In this document: positions 5,705 to 5,734 of the stretch, piece after piece
Layout of the letters: every line of letters begins with the position of its first letter
How positions within the stretch are numbered: position 1 is the stretch's first letter
Assembly: GCA_016183885.1 (NCBI GenBank)
Contig: JACPDS010000068.1
Coordinates: forward strand, 1-5,734
DNA from: Armatimonadota bacterium
GTDB taxonomy: Bacteria > Vulcanimicrobiota > JACPDS01
Length of the DNA: 5,734 nt
Direction: 5' to 3'
Notes under the pieces: generated by a model
What the model saw: only the letters and a program-made list of their open reading frames with translations
Told to the model about the DNA's origin: nothing
Databases searched by the model: none
Position numbers and translations under genes: made by a program

Positions 5705-5734
5705 TTGAATAAATTCAGGTCTGCAGATAGAAAA
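5705..5734 (+). CDS. Start of a gene, probably a transposase (IS1182-like, tentative); 3' end outside window
   Basis: Only ten codons are in view, beginning at TTG: MNKFRSADRK. The F-R-x-x-D-R pattern right after the start resembles the N-terminus of IS1182-family DDE transposases, which commonly continue with a L-P-P-S-x-x-x-W-L-P motif that would fall beyond the window. Position just inside a putative IS terminus, on the same strand and behind a strong ribosome site, fits a transposase. With ten residues the family call is a guess supported by context. That a gene starts here is considerably more secure. Confidence 0.4.
   Translation, partial: MNKFRSADRK

Larger units (their letters stand above)
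5595..5734 (+). mobile_element. Left end of an insertion sequence interrupting mod (IS1182-like, tentative); continues beyond window
   Basis: From about 5595 the sequence CAGGCTGTCCGAAAATG no longer encodes Mod-family residues. It resembles GGCTGT...CAAAA-type termini I associate with IS1182-like elements, from memory and not from a search. It is followed by an AT-rich leader and a new gene with a strong ribosome site. The mod frame breaks at this point without a mod remainder in any frame before 5734, which is what an insertion would give. The right end, the matching inverted repeat and the target duplication lie outside the window, so the exact border is uncertain by a few bases. Confidence 0.45.

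Noticed and set aside
1..5734. CRISPR array, tRNA, rRNA or a new multi-gene defence system
   Set aside because: No regularly spaced repeats, no tRNA-like cloverleaf and no rRNA segments were recognised. The only defence-related gene is a truncated type III mod without a visible res partner.

Overview
The window is a strongly AT-rich piece of bacterial DNA that looks like accessory or decaying genome. The ABC-transporter genes have lipoprotein and permease signatures typical of bacteria, and almost every gene ends in TAA. The DNA alone does not identify the organism. An uncultured, low-GC bacterium is the most that can be said.

Positions 1-3249 hold a three-gene peptide-type (Dpp/Opp) ABC transporter set on the + strand: a family-5 solute-binding lipoprotein, a DppB/OppB-like permease and a DppC/OppC-like permease. 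Only the middle gene is intact. The binding-protein gene carries an in-frame TGA (629-631) and TAA (689-691), and also lacks the usual C-terminal tail where it runs into the first permease. The second permease carries an in-frame TGA (2851-2853) just after an 18-T tract. No frame changes are needed, so each gene is a single reading frame broken only by nonsense codons. No ATPase genes are visible. Recent gene decay is the simplest explanation. UGA recoding is a testable alternative for two of the three stops, but it cannot explain the TAA.

Positions 3254-3979 (- strand) encode a class I SAM-dependent methyltransferase resembling the DOT1/lysine-methyltransferase group, with a hydrophobic N-terminal segment. 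It converges on the second permease with a 4-base gap. Positions 3980-4359 hold no convincing gene. They contain a GC-rich palindrome like a dispersed repeat, a second short hairpin, and one reading frame that may be a relic.

Positions 4360-4959 (+) encode a rubrerythrin/ferritin-like four-helix protein with an incomplete di-iron ligand set. Positions 5062-5594 (+), behind a recognisable promoter and Shine-Dalgarno, are the first third or less of a type III restriction-modification Mod-like DNA methyltransferase. Its frame stops matching the family at about 5595, where sequence resembling an IS terminus begins. A new gene with a strong GGAGG site starts at TTG 5705, and its first ten residues resemble IS1182-type transposases. 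The simplest reading is an insertion element that interrupted mod.

Overall the window shows gene loss (nonsense codons, a tail deletion, an IS insertion) next to a few intact genes. I found no convincing evidence of a new multi-gene system. The points most worth checking are the clustered nonsense codons, the DOT1-like methyltransferase and the palindromic repeat.
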